Shown piece by piece: positions 62,008 to 64,000 of a stretch of 64,000 nucleotides of DNA (positions are counted from its first letter, which is position 1; each line of letters starts with the position of its first letter). The notes under the pieces were generated by a model. The model searched no databases. It was not told the origin of the DNA and was given only the letters and a program-made list of their open reading frames with translations. The position numbers and the translations under genes were made by a program. This DNA is from MGBC163016 sp964649145 (GTDB lineage: Bacteria; Actinomycetota; Coriobacteriia; Coriobacteriales; Eggerthellaceae). The stretch covers positions 47,452 to 111,451 of the forward strand of contig CAZYOQ010000002.1 of assembly GCA_964649145.1 (NCBI GenBank), written 5' to 3'.

Positions 62008-63891
62008 ATGGGGGATCATATGAGCAAAGATGCTCGCACCACCGTAGAGCTCGACGAGGCTCGTCGCTGTTACACAAGCTCGCCTGCGTGTTTCAGTATC
62101 GATAGCCTGGTGTTTTCTGCGACAGACGTGCTTTCGGGATGTGCGTTTTCTGCCTGTATGGCCTTCTTCTGGCTGCTCTTTGGCTTTGGCATCTGCGATC
62201 CCCTAATCTCAGACGGTTATATGGGATATCTGCTCTACGGCGTGCCGTTAGCCATCGGTATCGTCGGCATTATTTTGATCTGCGCTGTGCGCTTCTCCCC
62301 GTGCACCGACGCGCTAGCCTCCTCGCAAGCATTCGCCCTCATTGCCGGCACTGTTTGCTGTGCAGCATCCATCCCCTTGACGACCGAGCTTCAAGGCGGC
62401 ATACACCTCTGGGCGCAATACACTATGCTGATCTTACAGACAGCCGGCATTACCTGGTGTACTTTTTTGGCTATCCGCGAGCTAGCGCAGTGCCGAGACG
62501 AGTTGAAGGTCATCATCATCGTCCATGCCGACCTCGTGCTGTCCTTCGTCTTTTACAGCATGGTGCTTGCCCTCGACGGCGTTGCGCGCGCCGCAGCGTT
62601 CGCGATGCTGCCTCTGCTGGCTTCCCTTTTGCTAGTCATATCCAAGCGCCTGTGCTACACGCGTCCGCGTATATCGCGGAACACCTTCTGGATTGTAAGT
62701 CCCGCCATCGCTTGTGCGCTGATAGATGACCGGCTCAAAGACGCGCGAGCAGCCAAACCATCTGATGACGGTAGGCCAAGCCTGAGGCGCATCTTCATCG
62801 GGCTTGGCATCTTCTGCTTCTACATCTCGTTTGTGCGATCGCTTTGCCTGACGGCGCAGGATACCGCCGAGCAGCACAGCGTGGGAGCCTCTATCTCCAT
62901 CGCCATCGTCGCTGCGCTGGCTATCGTCATGCTTGCCATCATGTTCATCGTTAAGAACCGTCGCGGGCACCTGCGTGAGTATTACATCGCCAGCGGCTGT
63001 GGCCTGTGCTTCGCCGCCCTCATCTTGGTGCTTACCGGACAGAACAACCTCTTTGTGCGCATCATCGAAGATATCAGCTACATCCTGTACTTCTTCACTA
63101 CCCTCTACTCCATCGTTATTCACATCAAGCGCTACCAACTTCCCGTTAGCAAGACCTTAGCAACAGCCTTTGTGATTATTGCGTTTTCCAATGCGCTCGG
63201 ATGGAGTGCACAGATGCTATCGGCCGCATTCATTACCGATGACGATGCGATGTTGATCCTTATCCTGGCGCTCACGTTTGTCGTGCTAGCATACTTAATT
63301 TTCAGCTTCTCCCCACAAATTGCGCAATCCTTGGTTGCCGTCGATGCCCCAGTGTCGTCGCCGGCGCCCACAGGTACCAATCACAATGGTGAAAGCGCGG
63401 TACAGGATGTAGATCATGATGCTGTAGGCGCGGTTCGTGATGTAGATCATGACACTGTAGGCGCGATGCAGAATGTTGATCATGACGCTGTAGGCACGGT
63501 TCAAGATGTAGATGCTACGCGCTCCGCAACAAATGGGCCATCTGCTGCATCCTGTGAAAACCCTCCAGCCACGCCTTCCTCCGAACCTCCGGCCGCATCA
63601 CGCACGTCCTCACCTATAAGTAAGAGCGAGCAAGGTCATCACACTACCTTCAAGGATGCAGCGGCGGCGTTTGCCACGGAAGCCGGACTCTCGAAGCGCG
63701 AGACGGAGATCCTCTTCTCGATTATCAAGGGATGGAGCGACCAGCGCATCGCCGACGAACTCACGGTTTCGTACCATACCGTTCGCGCGCACGTGCGCCA
63801 CATCTACGAGAAGACCTACATGCACTCTCGCGACGAGCTGCTAGACGCCATCAACGACCATCAGCAGCGCCTCAACAACTCCGAGAAGTGA
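62008..63891 (+). CDS. Membrane-bound LuxR-family transcriptional regulator
   Basis: 627 residues: about twelve transmembrane helices (roughly residues 30-430), a cytoplasmic linker with a tandem 11-residue repeat (467-503) and a Pro/Ser-rich stretch, and a C-terminal LuxR HTH (LSKRETEILFSIIKGWSDQ, VSYHTVRAHVRHIYEK). This architecture is typical of regulators next to respiratory reductases in gut Eggerthellaceae. Sensing would be by the membrane part; the target is probably the neighbouring divergent promoter. GAGGG lies 7 nt before the ATG at 62008; an in-frame ATG at 62020 with GGGGG is an alternative. Confidence 0.92.
   Translation: MGDHMSKDARTTVELDEARRCYTSSPACFSIDSLVFSATDVLSGCAFSACMAFFWLLFGFGICDPLISDGYMGYLLYGVPLAIGIVGIILICAVRFSPCTDALASSQAFALIAGTVCCAASIPLTTELQGGIHLWAQYTMLILQTAGITWCTFLAIRELAQCRDELKVIIIVHADLVLSFVFYSMVLALDGVARAAAFAMLPLLASLLLVISKRLCYTRPRISRNTFWIVSPAIACALIDDRLKDARAAKPSDDGRPSLRRIFIGLGIFCFYISFVRSLCLTAQDTAEQHSVGASISIAIVAALAIVMLAIMFIVKNRRGHLREYYIASGCGLCFAALILVLTGQNNLFVRIIEDISYILYFFTTLYSIVIHIKRYQLPVSKTLATAFVIIAFSNALGWSAQMLSAAFITDDDAMLILILALTFVVLAYLIFSFSPQIAQSLVAVDAPVSSPAPTGTNHNGESAVQDVDHDAVGAVRDVDHDTVGAMQNVDHDAVGTVQDVDATRSATNGPSAASCENPPATPSSEPPAASRTSSPISKSEQGHHTTFKDAAAAFATEAGLSKRETEILFSIIKGWSDQRIADELTVSYHTVRAHVRHIYEKTYMHSRDELLDAINDHQQRLNNSEK
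63406..63516 (+). repeat. 33-bp tandem repeat in the luxR-type gene
   Basis: Three units of 33 bp (63406-63438, 63439-63471, 63472-63504) plus a 12-bp partial copy encode DVDHDAVGAVR, DVDHDTVGAMQ, NVDHDAVGTVQ and DVDA. In-frame and acidic, located between the membrane domain and the HTH. Likely prone to copy-number change by slippage. Confidence 0.92.
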
Positions 63892-64000
63892 TAGTAAAGC
63901 ACATAAAACGCACTGATAGCCGCTGAAGCCATCCGCACAGTTCGCCCGTATTGCCGCCTGCAACCAAAAGTTTTTTACGCCTTCAACCGGTGGTTTTTGC

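Noticed and set aside
63406..63516. CRISPR-like repeat
   Set aside because: Units are adjacent without spacers, in frame within a gene, and encode a peptide repeat.
1..64000. tRNA, rRNA, tmRNA or riboswitch genes
   Set aside because: Gaps between genes are short and none shows a recognisable cloverleaf, rRNA segment or known riboswitch core by eye; a covariance-model search would be needed to exclude small RNAs.
63892..64000. Terminator after the luxR-type gene
   Set aside because: Only a short ACCGGT palindrome near a T run at the window edge; insufficient to call.

Overview
The window looks like a draft-quality piece of a Coriobacteriia (Actinomycetota) chromosome, most likely from the family Eggerthellaceae. 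This rests on three things: the housekeeping gene order (rpsO-pnp-dapB-dapA-rnaseJ-ftsK; recA-recX-rny; lepA-dus-hemW-hrcA-dnaJ-rsmE-mtaB-phoH-ybeY-dgkA-era-recO), a SpoVS-like gene beside RNase Y in a bacterium with no other sporulation gene here, and a respiratory molybdoenzyme cluster ending in a large membrane-bound LuxR-type regulator, an arrangement typical of gut Eggerthellaceae. I cannot name the species. No rRNA, tRNA, CRISPR array, insertion sequence or prophage was recognised.

Layout. 0-36 kb: a dense housekeeping region of moderately low GC, almost all on the minus strand (only rpsT is on plus), with many 4-11 nt gene overlaps. It carries an SOS-controlled recA, a CIRCE-controlled hrcA-dnaJ unit, and competence genes (comEA, comEC, holA). 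36.5-40.3 kb: a three-gene membrane-bound [NiFe] uptake hydrogenase operon (small subunit, large subunit, cytochrome b) closed by a strong intrinsic terminator. 40.4-49.5 kb: pheA on plus, a degenerate AAA+-like protein, then a heterodimeric ABC exporter co-transcribed with a HAD phosphatase, and a BadF/NAGK-type sugar kinase on plus. 49.5-64 kb: by eye clearly more GC-rich, beginning within about 20 bp of the kinase stop codon. It holds a lipoprotein, a multi-cluster ferredoxin-like protein and a large uncharacterised protein on minus. Diverging from them on plus are a second uncharacterised protein, a Tat-exported molybdopterin oxidoreductase, its four-cluster Fe-S subunit, a DmsC-like anchor, a TorD-like chaperone, NapG-like and NapH-like proteins, and the LuxR-family regulator.

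How the genes work together. The hydrogenase would feed electrons from H2 through cytochrome b into the menaquinone pool. The molybdoenzyme A-B-C complex, with NapGH-like quinol dehydrogenases, would use that pool to reduce an unidentified acceptor outside the membrane. The two uncharacterised cytoplasmic proteins and the ferredoxin-like protein around the divergent promoter are the part least explained by known systems.

Assembly caveat. Both 100-N gaps (47338-47437 and 59942-60041) are flanked by identical 55-nt copies of the same sequence. Each gap is therefore almost certainly a scaffolding artefact that should collapse to a single copy. Doing so restores an intact 725-residue ABC exporter gene and a normal 47-nt overlap between the TorD-like and NapG-like genes.
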